Assembly (NCBI GenBank): GCA_902511005.1
Contig: CABXDN010000002.1
Span: 68,403-132,402, forward strand
DNA: 64,000 nt
DNA from: an uncultured Candidatus Poseidoniales archaeon
Lineage (GTDB): Archaea > Thermoplasmatota > Poseidoniia > Poseidoniales > Thalassarchaeaceae
Reading direction: 5' to 3'
Part shown: piece by piece, positions 34,319 through 42,936 of the stretch
Position numbering within the stretch: the stretch's first letter is position 1
Layout of the letters: each line of letters opens with the position of its first letter
Notes under the pieces: model-generated
The model's database searches: none
Told to the model about the DNA's origin: nothing
The model's input: only the letters and a program-made list of their open reading frames with translations
Made by a program: the position numbers and the translations under genes

Positions 34319-34510
34319 GTGCCAGAGCGTAGAATATGCAGTTTCTCACACGAAGAGATTGAACCAGGTACAGGCATTATGTTTGTTAAGAGAGATGGTT
34401 CAGTACTTTGGTTCAAGGACAGTAAGGCTCGAAAGAACATGCTGAAGCTTGGCCGTAACCCACGCAGAATGAAGTGGACGCGCCGATATGTTAAGGGCGG
34501 AATAAACTGA
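34319..34510 (+). CDS. rpl24e: 50S ribosomal protein L24e (eL24), cysteine-poor form
   Basis: 63 residues, GTG start at 34319 preceded by GAGGTG. ICSFSHEEIEPGTGIMFVKR, WFKDSKARKNMLKLGRNPRR and MKWT identify L24e. The zinc finger found in most archaeal L24e (CSFCG... and SSKCxKN) is largely lost: only the first Cys remains, the second is Ser, and the distal pair is absent (DSKARKN). It is the last ribosomal gene of this operon; ndk, which follows it in many archaea, is displaced by 8.4 kb. Confidence 0.94.
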   Translation: MPERRICSFSHEEIEPGTGIMFVKRDGSVLWFKDSKARKNMLKLGRNPRRMKWTRRYVKGGIN

Positions 34511-34529
34511 TTCTTTTCCGATCGATTAT

Positions 34530-34727
34530 ATGGAAAAAGAAGGAAATAATATAGACGGTGAAAACTTTAGAGAAATAATGACTCTCTTAAGAAAAGTATT
34601 GAGCATATATGTTCATGAAGGTGAAGAAAGAAGAAGAGAAGAAGAAGAATATGAGTTGTATAAGGAACAATACCCTTTCGACGAATATTACCACTTCAAA
34701 GAAGAATTCAAATGTGAATGGGAATAA
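34530..34727 (+). CDS. Small acidic protein of unknown function
   Basis: 65 residues with 20 acidic and 10 basic residues; the core EERRREEEEYELYKEQYPFD is strongly helical and charged, followed by an aromatic tail. It begins 20 nt after rpl24e and could be read through from the ribosomal operon. It is either the last gene of that operon or the first of the inserted island. A DNA-mimic or restriction-modulating role is conceivable because it precedes a restriction-modification pair, but nothing in the sequence proves it. Confidence 0.55.
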   Translation: MEKEGNNIDGENFREIMTLLRKVLSIYVHEGEERRREEEEYELYKEQYPFDEYYHFKEEFKCEWE

Positions 34728-34758
34728 GATAAGTGAAAAGAAACTATGATTATTCTAG

Positions 34759-34774
34759 GTAATTATATAATTAC
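34759..34774 (+). promoter_or_regulatory. Palindrome over the TATA box of the restriction-modification genes
   Basis: GTAATTATATAATTAC is a perfect 16-nt palindrome with TATA at its centre, 57-72 nt before the methyltransferase ATG. It combines a TATA box with a symmetrical protein-binding site and could serve for control of the pair. Confidence 0.45.
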
Positions 34775-34830
34775 ACAAGCGCAAAGTTAAGTTACCTTGT
34801 TTAATCGGGTCTATCTTAACAGGAAGAAAT

Positions 34831-36252
34831 ATGCTCGAAAAAATCAATTCAGAATCATTGGCAATTGCTAGTCCAGATAGTGAAAAAAAGTATAACCAAT
34901 TTTTCACACCTCATGAAATTGCTAGATTTATGGGCTCTATGTTTTCCTTCTCAAGGAAAAAATCAATCAGATTACTAGACGCTGGCTCAGGGACAGGAAT
35001 CCTAGGAATTAGTGCGGCGATTCATGCTATTGAAAGTGAGGTATCAAAAGTACATCTTATATGTATTGAGACTGAAAAAAAGTCATTGAAATTGCTTCGT
35101 TCGAATTTAAAGAGCTTGCAAAAACAAAATGCAAATTTCACATTCGAAATTTTAGAGAAAGATTATTTGCAAGAGAACGATATGGGTAATTTTGATTACA
35201 TCATCTCAAATCCACCTTATGAAAAAATTAGTCCTGAAATAAACCATGGAGGTATTAGTCCGAATATGTATTCAAGGTTCATGGAAGTATCCATTGATCT
35301 GCTTAGTTCAAATGGACAAATGGTATTCATTGTTCCAAGAAGTTTTACAAATGGAGTATATTTCAAGAATTTTAGGGAAAATCTTCTGACCAAATTATCA
35401 ATAACTCAAATTCACTTATTCCATTCAAGAAGGAAGATTTTCAACCAACAGGTGCAGCAAGAAACGATGATAATTTCTCTAGAGAAAAATTGTGACTCAA
35501 GGTTTGTATCAATAACATCTAGCGAAAATCGGGAAGATTTGCACAAAGGTATTGGAATCAATATCTATCGTGAACTAGTGGAATTGGGTAGGAAAAACGA
35601 CCACAGGATTGCGATTCCAACAACAAAGAGAGATGTCGAAATATTGGAATTATTCAATTCTTGGAAAGGTCGATTTGACGATCATGGAATAGTGATATCT
35701 ACTGGTCCTGTAGTGCCCTTCCGATCTAAGAAATTCTTGAGGAAAACATCAACAAAGGGGAGTTCTTATCCAATGATTTGGCCAGCAAATGTTAGTCTTC
35801 AAGGAATAGACTGGCCAAAGAAAGAGTCCAAGAAGAAGCAATATATTACTTCCTCTGCAACTGATAGAATTGTACCAAATCAGAACTATGTAATAATGAA
35901 GAGATTCACTTCAAAGGATGAAGACAAACGGCTGTACACATGCTCTCTGAAAGCAGGGTCTTTACCTGGCGATTACATAGGTCTAGAAAACCATCTTAAT
36001 TACATCCATACGGACGAAAAGAAAATGAATTTCACCTTGTGTAAAGGAATTTCATTTATGCTCAATACTACTTTATTTGACAATTACATCCGAATTGTGA
36101 ATGGGCAAACACAAATCAATGCTACTGATTTGACAAATCTACCAATACCAGAATTACAACTCATCAAGAAGTTGGGAAAGTGTAAATCGAAAAGCGGGGA
36201 TTATTCAAAAAATCTTGAAAGATTATTGAATTCAGGAATTCGTACGACGTGA
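34831..36252 (+). CDS. Type II DNA adenine N6-methyltransferase (M.PstI/BsuBI-like)
   Basis: 473 residues. YNQFFTPHEIARFM near residue 22 and motif I LLDAGSGTGILG at 48-59 bind S-adenosylmethionine; motif IV NPPY is at 127-130, the catalytic motif of amino-methyltransferases. The following PRSFTNGVYFKNFR segment and C-terminal target-recognition region match the N6-adenine enzymes paired with BsuBI/PstI endonucleases. It should protect the site cut by the enzyme encoded 6 nt downstream. Recognition of CTGCAG is the family norm but cannot be deduced here. Confidence 0.9.
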   Translation: MLEKINSESLAIASPDSEKKYNQFFTPHEIARFMGSMFSFSRKKSIRLLDAGSGTGILGISAAIHAIESEVSKVHLICIETEKKSLKLLRSNLKSLQKQNANFTFEILEKDYLQENDMGNFDYIISNPPYEKISPEINHGGISPNMYSRFMEVSIDLLSSNGQMVFIVPRSFTNGVYFKNFRENLLTKLSITQIHLFHSRRKIFNQQVQQETMIISLEKNCDSRFVSITSSENREDLHKGIGINIYRELVELGRKNDHRIAIPTTKRDVEILELFNSWKGRFDDHGIVISTGPVVPFRSKKFLRKTSTKGSSYPMIWPANVSLQGIDWPKKESKKKQYITSSATDRIVPNQNYVIMKRFTSKDEDKRLYTCSLKAGSLPGDYIGLENHLNYIHTDEKKMNFTLCKGISFMLNTTLFDNYIRIVNGQTQINATDLTNLPIPELQLIKKLGKCKSKSGDYSKNLERLLNSGIRTT

Positions 36253-36258
36253 TTATAT

Positions 36259-37275
36259 ATGGGAATTGAGGCAAATATACTAAAAATCTCCAAACAACAA
36301 GGGGATATTGAAAGTTTTGGCACTCACGAAGTCCCAGACGTTTTGCAAGAGATTTCATTTTCCAGAGTCGTTGAGGCCATGAATCTTCTAGACTGCAATA
36401 ATGATAGGATACATCGAGTATTATTCTCCCTCTTAGATAATGTTCGTCCATCTTGGTATAGAGCTGCCAGAGAAAACGGATTACATTTTTCAGATGGAGC
36501 TCAACAGGCACACATTTCATGCCATATTGGAATTTTACAGGAAAACAATCCAGACCAACGAAGAAAAATTGACAGGGAACACGTAAGAGATGAGGCTATA
36601 TTTCCGCTCATTAGACTTGGGATTATTGAAAGAGTATTTCATGACTCTGGAGAGTTCTTGTCTGGACATTTGCGCGCCAACTCGGGCAGTAATTGCTACA
36701 GATTGACTCAAACGTTCATTAGGGTGCTGCAAGCAAACGCTGAAGATCTAAGATCAAAACTCGAAGAATGGTCGGGTATGGATAATGAAATACAAAGAGC
36801 CATTATGTCTGCGGATGCATTGTCAGCATCGACAGAGAGAATAGGCTCACCTCATGCTAACCTGATACAGGATATTGTTGAGATTTATGTTCCAAATTTT
36901 CTTCTCGGTTTTCAAGTGGTTTATATCGATGTAGGTGATGGTACGAGAGTGACAGATGGTGATACAAGATGTTTGGCAGATGCTGGCTTAGGAATAGAAC
37001 GCGGTGATGCATTTCCGGATGTACTACTTTGGAATCCAGAAACAGATGAATTATGGGTAATCGAAGCGGTAGTTAGTGATGGAGAAGTTGATTTCCACAA
37101 AGTTCAGAGGATGAATAGTTACTGTGAGAGGTATGGTAAATCAGGGGTTAATTATACCACAGTCTACGAGGACTGGACCAAATGCGGGAGGAGGCAGAAT
37201 CGACATCGAAATATTCACCCTAGCTCGTATTTGTGGATTAGAAATGATCCCTCAAAGCACTTTCTTTGCGAGTAG
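36259..37275 (+). CDS. BsuBI/PstI-like type II restriction endonuclease
   Basis: 338 residues. The C-terminal half has the family's catalytic signature: VVYIDVGDGTRVTDGDTR (around 218), DAFPDVLLWNPETDELWVIE (about 250) and AVVSDGEVDFHKVQRM, a PD-(D/E)xK-type core. The N-terminal half, about residues 30-170, is the helical region of the family. It would cleave unmethylated foreign DNA. The gene follows the methyltransferase by 6 nt, the arrangement expected for a mobile restriction-modification module. It ends facing the helicase operon. Confidence 0.88.
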   Translation: MGIEANILKISKQQGDIESFGTHEVPDVLQEISFSRVVEAMNLLDCNNDRIHRVLFSLLDNVRPSWYRAARENGLHFSDGAQQAHISCHIGILQENNPDQRRKIDREHVRDEAIFPLIRLGIIERVFHDSGEFLSGHLRANSGSNCYRLTQTFIRVLQANAEDLRSKLEEWSGMDNEIQRAIMSADALSASTERIGSPHANLIQDIVEIYVPNFLLGFQVVYIDVGDGTRVTDGDTRCLADAGLGIERGDAFPDVLLWNPETDELWVIEAVVSDGEVDFHKVQRMNSYCERYGKSGVNYTTVYEDWTKCGRRQNRHRNIHPSSYLWIRNDPSKHFLCE

Positions 37276-37342
37276 ACCATAGAAATGAACTCTGTGACAG
37301 AGATGGTTGTGCGAACGAGACAAAATTATAAAATTGGAACCA

Positions 37343-40300
37343 TTACTCATGTTCAGAGCCTTCATTATCACTAGAAAGCATGTTTAGCAACCTTTCCATT
37401 TGAGAACCACTAGGAGCCTTGATTAATGAGGGGGAACGTTTTGAGAAATTACTAGGATATGGTTGTAATTGTAATTCGACAGATGTATCAATTTTTCCAA
37501 CATATGTGCCACCTTTACCTCTCTGATAGGTAACACATCTGCCATCAATATCATGGTAAACCGCTCCAGCCTTTTTCATTTCTTCTAAAACCGAAGCAAT
37601 GTCAATATGATCTTTATTAAGAATACGCATTCTACTAAGATTACCACTGGAATTTTGCTTTTTAATAAAAGGAATCCAATCACTAGAAACTGAAAATTTC
37701 CCACCCTCTACTCGTCCTTTCACAGGATCCCCAATATCGATATTTGACCAATCAATATCTAAATTACGAGGCCCCCATTTAATCTCAGATTCTTCTTGTT
37801 CTTGAGGTTGTTTATCTTCTAAATTCCAGTGCCAATATTTAATCACATCATCTGAAATACGTTCTCGGAAATCAATATTCTCAAAGAATCTTGTCTCTGT
37901 TGTATCTCGTGCATAAAGAACCCAGAAATCACTTTCTTTCTTACCATCTTTAGTTCTTAAAATTCGTCCTAATCTCTGAATTATTGTTCTCAGAGAACTA
38001 GTTGGTATCCTGACAATTCCTACATCTACTGCTGGAACATCAAGTCCTTCATCAAGTTTCTTTGCAGAGAAAACCACATTAATTATATCCTTTCTTAAAA
38101 TATCTAGGGTCATTCTATCTCGATATTTAGCTCTTCTACTATGAACACTACTTGGACGGTAATATGTAGTCTCAAGCATATTTCTAATATCCCCTCCTGA
38201 AGGATACATGGCATCCTGAATCTGACTTATCCTTTCTTGGAATACTAATGCCTTTTTACCAGTAGAATTACCAGCATTAACTAAAGTTTTCTTCAATATA
38301 TGTTCAAAACATGCTTGACGATTTTGAAGACCCTCTCCTTGAAGACCATGAGAAAGTAAATCCTTACGTTCCCTAATTCCTTCGAAGTAATCTTTGAGAC
38401 CTGGTATCTTTATGCCCTCAGAAGAAAGTGTATTGATTTTGACCTCAAAACCCCCCCTCATACGATCTAAGCGGTGACCTACTGCATCTATGATTTTCTT
38501 CCTAGAACGGCTTATTTTGTCACTATAAATTTTATATTTGTTTCTCTCACTTGGACTGAGATCAAAACCAACAAGATTGATTGAGAAGTCTGGAATCAGT
38601 CGATCATCTCTCGCCCTTTCATATCCATAAAAATATAATCTTTCACCCAAATAACCCGACACTATCAGTTTATCATCTTCAGATTCAAGTTTACCTACAT
38701 CAATATCATCTTTCTCTCCTAGTGGAGTAGCTGATAGACCTAACTTTGCATCCTCTTCTCGAATATACCACTCTAATGACTTACGGAATTTTTCACCTCT
38801 AAATCTATGGCATTCATCGGCTATTACTAATAATTTACCTGGATCGGGAATACCTGCAGAGATTAACCTTTCATGCACATACTCTAACGATAACGAATTA
38901 ACAATTCCTAATACTACTCGAGTCTGTTCCTTTTCAGACATAGAACCATGATTATTATCACCAATCAGAGAAACATATTTTGGTCCAATATTCAAATATT
39001 TAGCTAATTCACTGTACCACTGATGTAAAAGCACCTCAGTTGGAACAATAATCAAAGCTTTATTCTGAGGATCATTGTCTAAGAACTGTTTAATTATCTG
39101 TATTGCAAAAACTGTCTTACCCGCACCGGTTACAACCTCAGCTATTCCACTACGAGGTTGAATCTGTTTGATGGTTCCATCGGAAAGTTTCGCATTTCCT
39201 TTCCACCAAGCTTCAACCGCTTCATCCTGCCACTCATATGGTGTAAAATCAGAAGGATAGGTAAAAGCAGGACGCTCTGAATCTAGATTCTTAGACATTA
39301 TTTCTTTATTGAATTCAGGTATAGTTAGTTGTAATAGAGATTTAATTTCATCTTTAGAACCGCCATTATCTTTCATCCATTGAAGATATTCTATGAATTT
39401 GAATGCATTACGTTTACCGCCCCATCTTAAAGAAGTAATGATGGGGTCATCTTTGTCAGTTTCTAGAATCTCGGCTGCTCTCCTCTGATAATAAACGGAT
39501 AATTTAAGATTTTCACCATCTTTAAATATACTTTCACCGGTCCATTTAGACCGTCTTGGTTGGGCAAGTCCTGCTTCTAATATCTTATTTAGTGAAAGAA
39601 GTTCCCATGTTGTGTTACCCCATCTATCTAATTTTTTATCTGTCATATCATCTACTCTAAATAAAGGCCAGACTGTTCCATTCAAACGATGTTCCTGTTT
39701 CTTTCTTGATTTTGAAGCTTGATATATGTGAGATTGATATCTATCTCCCCAAATTGCCTCTTGAATCCTGCACATTGATTCATTGAAAGTTCTAGTATTA
39801 GCTCTTGTCAAACCACCAGTTCGAGACGTTTGGCTCTCTATATGTGCCGATGCAATAGCCCATTGACCAAAAATTTCATCTTGCAAATAATTTTTCATAT
39901 TTTTATCAATAAAACCTTCTTTTTCAGACCACTCTAATATGTCTCCAAAATGTATCTGTTCTGCATAACTTATTGGACACCAATCTTTCCTGAAAGGCGG
40001 GCACCGAGAATATTGGTCGTCTACATTGATATATCCCTGCTCACCTGATTTAACAAGACCTGCTCTAACTAACATCTCTAATACAAGACTCACTCTTCTG
40101 TTAGTATACTTAGGATTAGTATGATAACTGAATTTTTTCTGCATTGAGGCCCAGATTTCAGATTTCTTAACCCAACTAGTTTTAGAAATAGAATTAAGCA
40201 TGTCACGCAGGGAATATATTAATTCCCATTCTTGACCAGTGAACCACATTGATTTGATACAATTTATTGCAAATAACTTATCTTTTTCTCCCGTAACAGC

Positions 40301-40720
40301 AGTCCAAATATCCATATTCTTCCGCCTAGCATAATACCAATCTCTGGTCCATTTAGGAACTATGATACGCTGTACAATAGAAGATTCTTCATTATTATCA
40401 ATATCCTCCTCATTAAATTTGATTAAACGAAATACTCCCATCCTAACTAAAGTTGAAACACGAACTGAGACATGCAATACGGAGTCCTCATCTGTATTCT
40501 TAATAATTCGTGAAACAAACTCACTTTCTCCACGGAACGTTTCTTCTTCATCATTATGATACCGCCACTGTCTCTCGTGCTGGGGATTATCTAATGCATG
40601 TACTACCCAACTTTCTAGCGTGTCAAAGTATTCTCTTGGTTTACCTGAAATTTGACTATCAAGATATGCAAGTGTAGGGCCATAAGGATGGATTTTAGGT
40701 ATTTTTGATTCTTTACTCAT
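37343..40720 (-). CDS. Large SF2 (DECH-box) helicase of an unrecognised three-gene system
   Basis: 1125 residues. The helicase core spans about residues 490-940: PYEWQDEAVEAWW upstream of Walker A (VVTGAGKTVFA, about 527), IVPTEVLLHQWYSEL (Ia), IADECHR (motif II, about 635), LGLSATPLG (III), FSAKKLDEGLDVPAVD (V) and IIQRLGRILRTK (VI, about 915). It resembles XPB/RadD/type I HsdR-like DNA translocases. The N-terminal 480 residues are of unknown fold, with winged-helix-like stretches (near 85-105 and 185-235). The C-terminal 170 residues are also unassigned. The gene is last in an operon, 5 nt after the 356-residue protein. No nuclease motif is evident; DNA remodelling driven by ATP is likely. 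Confidence 0.8.
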   Translation of the reverse strand: MSKESKIPKIHPYGPTLAYLDSQISGKPREYFDTLESWVVHALDNPQHERQWRYHNDEEETFRGESEFVSRIIKNTDEDSVLHVSVRVSTLVRMGVFRLIKFNEEDIDNNEESSIVQRIIVPKWTRDWYYARRKNMDIWTAVTGEKDKLFAINCIKSMWFTGQEWELIYSLRDMLNSISKTSWVKKSEIWASMQKKFSYHTNPKYTNRRVSLVLEMLVRAGLVKSGEQGYINVDDQYSRCPPFRKDWCPISYAEQIHFGDILEWSEKEGFIDKNMKNYLQDEIFGQWAIASAHIESQTSRTGGLTRANTRTFNESMCRIQEAIWGDRYQSHIYQASKSRKKQEHRLNGTVWPLFRVDDMTDKKLDRWGNTTWELLSLNKILEAGLAQPRRSKWTGESIFKDGENLKLSVYYQRRAAEILETDKDDPIITSLRWGGKRNAFKFIEYLQWMKDNGGSKDEIKSLLQLTIPEFNKEIMSKNLDSERPAFTYPSDFTPYEWQDEAVEAWWKGNAKLSDGTIKQIQPRSGIAEVVTGAGKTVFAIQIIKQFLDNDPQNKALIIVPTEVLLHQWYSELAKYLNIGPKYVSLIGDNNHGSMSEKEQTRVVLGIVNSLSLEYVHERLISAGIPDPGKLLVIADECHRFRGEKFRKSLEWYIREEDAKLGLSATPLGEKDDIDVGKLESEDDKLIVSGYLGERLYFYGYERARDDRLIPDFSINLVGFDLSPSERNKYKIYSDKISRSRKKIIDAVGHRLDRMRGGFEVKINTLSSEGIKIPGLKDYFEGIRERKDLLSHGLQGEGLQNRQACFEHILKKTLVNAGNSTGKKALVFQERISQIQDAMYPSGGDIRNMLETTYYRPSSVHSRRAKYRDRMTLDILRKDIINVVFSAKKLDEGLDVPAVDVGIVRIPTSSLRTIIQRLGRILRTKDGKKESDFWVLYARDTTETRFFENIDFRERISDDVIKYWHWNLEDKQPQEQEESEIKWGPRNLDIDWSNIDIGDPVKGRVEGGKFSVSSDWIPFIKKQNSSGNLSRMRILNKDHIDIASVLEEMKKAGAVYHDIDGRCVTYQRGKGGTYVGKIDTSVELQLQPYPSNFSKRSPSLIKAPSGSQMERLLNMLSSDNEGSEHE

Positions 40721-40725
40721 ATTAC

Positions 40726-41796
40726 TTACTCCTTTTGTTCTTCTCTTGACGAATATGGACTTTCTTCGTCTCCGTCTATCTTATTTGGATCATTAGAAGT
40801 TCTCTTATACCCCAATTTAATTTTTGTTATTGGGATACTACCATCATCAAAATCAGCACAATTACCCAAATAAATAGGCAAGCAACCTTCTTCTATTGCT
40901 TTATCACCTCTCGTGGCTTCCATTCTTGTATTATACATTTGAAGAAGTGGATGATTTGGAATATTAATTAATTCGCTAATTGTTTCACGCATATTTTTTG
41001 CTAAACGACCCCATACATCATCATCTCCGACATCTTGCTTTCTTACATTCATCCAAATATCTCCACCTAGTAAAATATACAATCTTCCCCCACAAGGTCT
41101 CACTTCTAAATAAGCATCAATTAATTCAGCATGTTTTGGTTCAGTTCCAAGAATTATCAAACCTTTGGAAAGGGCACTGCTTAGTTTACCTGGCCATGTC
41201 AATTGAGAAGTCTCTCTAGATCTCTGACGAACCGTCCATGGCTCTCCTGTCTTAAACATACATCCGGTCCAAAGTCCTACTTTCTTAGGATCAAACCATT
41301 CTTTAGCAGATGATTTATTTGATGGATACAAACCATTGACTCCTGGATGTTCAGGAATTTGAACCATCACAGGATCCAGATTAACAATTCCAATATAATA
41401 CGGATTCCACTCATTATCATCTCTCCTCCACATTATTGCTTCTCCTTTTGATGTTATTGTTACCGGACCATTTCCATATTTTCTGATGCTTTCAATTAAT
41501 CTGATTGTTTCTGGTTCCACTATGGGGCCAGGAGAGAACTCTTTCAGACGGTTCATTCCAATTCTACGCTGATCACCCATTGGATCGTCTAATATTTCAG
41601 GCTCAGAGTGTTTATTTTCATAGGAAACAGATTTCACTGAATATTGTATCTTATACTTACTACCTCTAACTGCAATAGGCCAAATTTCTCCAGATTGGAT
41701 AGAACATTTCTTATTTGTTACGTGACATATTGTTACCTTAGTAGCTATGGGGTCAATTTTAAATTTAGTTTCTAAAGATATTTCTGATAGTCTCAT
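40726..41796 (-). CDS. Unknown protein B of the helicase operon, paralogue-like to the HTH protein
   Basis: 356 residues, soluble, with an acidic tail. No known family recognised. Two stretches resemble the 330-residue upstream protein: GNGPVTITSKGEAIMW (around 107; compare GPGRVRLTDKKEILAYW) and CGGRLYILLGGDIWMNV (about 238; compare VGGRFYITEQGAFIANI), followed in both by a P(I/V)(Y/F)LG segment. Unlike its neighbour it has no N-terminal HTH. It starts with a 4-nt overlap on the upstream stop, so its amount is tied to that of the HTH protein. It could be an adaptor or recognition subunit for the helicase; this is inference. Confidence 0.6.
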   Translation of the reverse strand: MRLSEISLETKFKIDPIATKVTICHVTNKKCSIQSGEIWPIAVRGSKYKIQYSVKSVSYENKHSEPEILDDPMGDQRRIGMNRLKEFSPGPIVEPETIRLIESIRKYGNGPVTITSKGEAIMWRRDDNEWNPYYIGIVNLDPVMVQIPEHPGVNGLYPSNKSSAKEWFDPKKVGLWTGCMFKTGEPWTVRQRSRETSQLTWPGKLSSALSKGLIILGTEPKHAELIDAYLEVRPCGGRLYILLGGDIWMNVRKQDVGDDDVWGRLAKNMRETISELINIPNHPLLQMYNTRMEATRGDKAIEEGCLPIYLGNCADFDDGSIPITKIKLGYKRTSNDPNKIDGDEESPYSSREEQKE

Positions 41797-42785
41797 GAAT
41801 TGTCACCATCCAATGAAAACATACTAGTTAATTTTTTAATTTGAGAATCGGTTAGAGGGTCATGAATACTAGGTCCTCGCTGCAAATCAATACCACCTTT
41901 ATGAATTCCCAAAAATACTGGAACTTTTCCAGTCCGACTAATACGACCTGAGAGATATTGTCTTTGCTCAGAACTCATATCTTGTACAACTTGTGTGAAA
42001 TCTAGTTCTAAATTCTCAGCACTAATATTTGCAATAAATGCGCCCTGTTCAGTAATGTAAAAACGACCTCCCACATAATCTGTTAGACTCATGAACATAC
42101 TCCAAATTTTATCACTGATACCTGAACTTCGACGTTCGATAAGCCATCTAGGACTAGAGGGGTGGCTACGGAATATTGTCTTTCCATCACTTGAATATCG
42201 CATACCATCAACTGGGCCTTTCCAGATATCTTTTGGTTTGTATAATGAAGGATCATTTGGCAACTCAGTAATCGATGGGAATTCGCCCCCGATATCTTCA
42301 ATATTTCCTATTACACACCAGTTACTAATTGACTCTACAGTTGAACCTTCTTCATCAGGATCTAAATCTTCATTTGGAACTTCAGAATTCCAATAAGCAA
42401 GTATTTCTTTCTTATCGGTTAAACGAACACGTCCCGGACCTCGGAAATCTAAATACATCTTTTTTAACCTCTCAGAATTTTTAACCTTCAATCTCTCCCC
42501 AGTTCCAGGTAACCTAAGCCAAATACCTTCATTATTTACGACATATTTGCTCCCACTTGGAATTCCAACATATTTATTTTGATATTGACTAAGATTTTTT
42601 GTCATTAGTTCAATAATATCAGAAGAATCTTCACTGTGAATAAATTCTTCTGCTTTCTCCTTCATCTGTGCAAGCTGATAAGATATCGCAGAAGTGGATA
42701 ATCCTATCTTTTCTGAAATTTCCTCTAGATTGTATCCATTTCCTCTTAATGCAGCTATTTTTGCTCTTTGTTCCTTACTCGCCAT
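41793..42785 (-). CDS. Unknown protein A with N-terminal HTH, first gene of the helicase operon
   Basis: 330 residues. An HTH occupies about residues 5-45 (KIAALRGNGYNLEEISEKIG, STSAISYQLAQMKEK). It strongly resembles the HTH of the 85-residue protein at 55800-56057. The rest (residues 60-330) is unassigned, beta-rich, with GPGRVRLTDKKEILAYW (about 119), GGRFYITEQGAFIANI (about 242) and VPVFLG near 291, which are shared with the next gene. Its promoter carries an inverted repeat flanking the TATA box, so it may control its own operon and also serve as a DNA-recognition subunit. Confidence 0.6.
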   Translation of the reverse strand: MASKEQRAKIAALRGNGYNLEEISEKIGLSTSAISYQLAQMKEKAEEFIHSEDSSDIIELMTKNLSQYQNKYVGIPSGSKYVVNNEGIWLRLPGTGERLKVKNSERLKKMYLDFRGPGRVRLTDKKEILAYWNSEVPNEDLDPDEEGSTVESISNWCVIGNIEDIGGEFPSITELPNDPSLYKPKDIWKGPVDGMRYSSDGKTIFRSHPSSPRWLIERRSSGISDKIWSMFMSLTDYVGGRFYITEQGAFIANISAENLELDFTQVVQDMSSEQRQYLSGRISRTGKVPVFLGIHKGGIDLQRGPSIHDPLTDSQIKKLTSMFSLDGDNS

Positions 42786-42812
42786 TGTCTCGCCGACCCT
42801 TGGGGGTGATGA

Positions 42813-42838
42813 TTCCTATATTAAACTAATTAGGAATA
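42813..42838 (-). promoter_or_regulatory. Inverted repeat bracketing the TATA box of the helicase operon
   Basis: ATTCCTA (42813-42819) and TAGGAAT (42832-42838) are exact inverse copies. On the minus strand the TATA box TTTAATATA (42826-42818) lies within the repeat, 33-41 nt before the ATG at 42785. A protein bound here would block TBP, so it is a good operator candidate for the HTH protein. Confidence 0.55.
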
Positions 42839-42936
42839 ATGCCTATTTTTAAAAAAAGAGGAAAGGTCACGTATGCCATTTCATCATAATGCTAATTGTC
42901 CCTTTGTTTGAAATAGGGATGGTCGGTCGGCCGAAT

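Noticed and set aside
34511..42936. Flanking direct repeats or attachment sites of the first island
   Set aside because: No convincing duplicated sequence at both edges was found by eye, and there is no integrase gene or tRNA at the boundary.
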